Part shown: one piece after another, positions 4,853 to 5,301 of the stretch | Layout of the letters: each line of letters opens with the position of its first letter | Numbering within the stretch: position 1 is the stretch's first letter | Assembly (NCBI GenBank): GCA_937969395.1 | Contig: CALBVI010000155.1 | Location: 1-5,301 of the forward strand | Reading direction: 5' to 3' | Length of the DNA stretch: 5,301 bases | From: an uncultured Spongiibacteraceae bacterium | GTDB lineage: Bacteria > Pseudomonadota > Gammaproteobacteria > Pseudomonadales > Dasaniaceae | Position numbers and translations under genes: made by a program | Notes under the pieces: model-generated | Seen by the model: only the letters and a program-made list of their open reading frames with translations | Told to the model about the DNA's origin: nothing | Database searches by the model: none

Positions 4853-5301
4853 AGAGGTAAGCAATTAGCCGACCAGTGATTATTGCTCCGATCCAGCACG
4901 TTAGTGAAACGATGGCAATGATTTTGGTCGAGCCGCTTATGGTGGCTGAGTTATTAGAATTGTTAAGTTCACGCAACTTGGTTTGGATGATGGCGGCCAT
5001 GATTGCCCCGATAAAAATCATGCCGATTTTTAATAAGAAAGGCGTGCTACCAACAAAGAAGGATGCCTGTGAAGTAAACAGGAAGGCACCAGAAATTGCA
5101 TTGACGATGAAGCCAATCCAAGCAAACTTCATTAGCGATAAAAAGGCTGCAACGCGAATTTCTTTAAATGAACCTAGTAATCTGAGATCCAACATAATGA
5201 ATATGCCGACAACGATTGCCAAGCCGATTACGTGTAAACTTAAAAAAAATGGATAAGCCCAGAGTGACTCGCCGACCCAAAGGGCCATTTGCGTGTTCTC
5301 C
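4851..5301 (-). CDS. Four-helix membrane protein of the DUF6644 type (first of a tandem pair), N-terminus possibly beyond the window
   Basis: Counted from ATG 5288, the product has 145 residues and four hydrophobic segments. It shares with its downstream neighbour SLHVIGL (H19), MLDLRLLG (D34, R36), VNAISG (N63), PFLLK (K87), LTCWIG (C131, W132) and GRLIAYL. The two are therefore paralogues, probably forming a pair in the membrane; their function is unknown. The start is open. ATG 5288 has GGAG nine bases upstream, and the 16 bases there closely resemble those before the second gene. However, the frame stays open to base 5301 and reads E-N-T-Q before the Met. In DUF6644 proteins I recall an (E/Q)NT-x-x-A stretch at just this distance from the ES-x-W motif, and the paralogue has about 14 more N-terminal residues. 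I therefore annotate to the window edge as probably partial. The TAG stop at 4853-4851 overlaps the ribosome binding site of the next gene. Confidence 0.85.
   Translation of the reverse strand, partial: ENTQMALWVGESLWAYPFFLSLHVIGLAIVVGIFIMLDLRLLGSFKEIRVAAFLSLMKFAWIGFIVNAISGAFLFTSQASFFVGSTPFLLKIGMIFIGAIMAAIIQTKLRELNNSNNSATISGSTKIIAIVSLTCWIGAIITGRLIAYL

Noticed and set aside
4666..4899. Minus-strand open frame of 77 codons
   Set aside because: It overlaps both DUF6644 genes in another frame and lacks their motifs.
4876..5256. Plus-strand open frame of 126 codons
   Set aside because: It is long but exactly antisense to the first DUF6644 gene, and its Ile/Met-rich product is what the reverse of a hydrophobic gene gives.

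Overview
This is an AT-rich window in which all eight genes lie on the minus strand. Two of them run off the window, one at each edge. Codon use, Shine-Dalgarno spacing and protein families suggest a gammaproteobacterium, possibly marine. That is an inference, because no rRNA or taxonomic marker gene is present. I see no mobile element, CRISPR array, tRNA or rRNA.

Read in the direction of transcription (high to low coordinates), the window falls into three blocks. Block A (5301-4350) is a tandem pair of related four-helix membrane proteins of the DUF6644 type. The stop codon of the first overlaps the ribosome binding site of the second. The block ends in a strong hairpin followed by a T-rich run (4333-4287). 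Block B (4082-2224) encodes a bacterial cytochrome b561-type membrane protein, a HupE/UreJ-type membrane protein with the HX5DH metal motif, and a single-anchor periplasmic protein rich in His and Trp. Spacings are 9 and 35 bases, so this looks like an operon. It has a candidate promoter and a leader hairpin between 4215 and 4140. Block C (1802-1) follows a gap of about 420 bases. It encodes a small NikL-like secreted protein with three cysteines, a DUF4198 (NikK-like) periplasmic protein, and the first 199 residues of a membrane-anchored, DUF6162-like protein with an HVH motif that continues past base 1.

Blocks B and C together look like an envelope metal-handling system, most likely for uptake of a transition metal such as nickel, cobalt or zinc. 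HupE/UreJ proteins are linked to nickel or cobalt transport, and DUF4198/NikL-type proteins are known accessory parts of nickel ECF transporters. Here they sit with a HupE/UreJ protein and a b-type cytochrome, and no ECF transporter core is visible. The metal, the direction of transport and the role of the cytochrome cannot be settled from sequence alone. The missing parts (for example an ABC transporter or TonB receptor) would be expected just beyond base 1.
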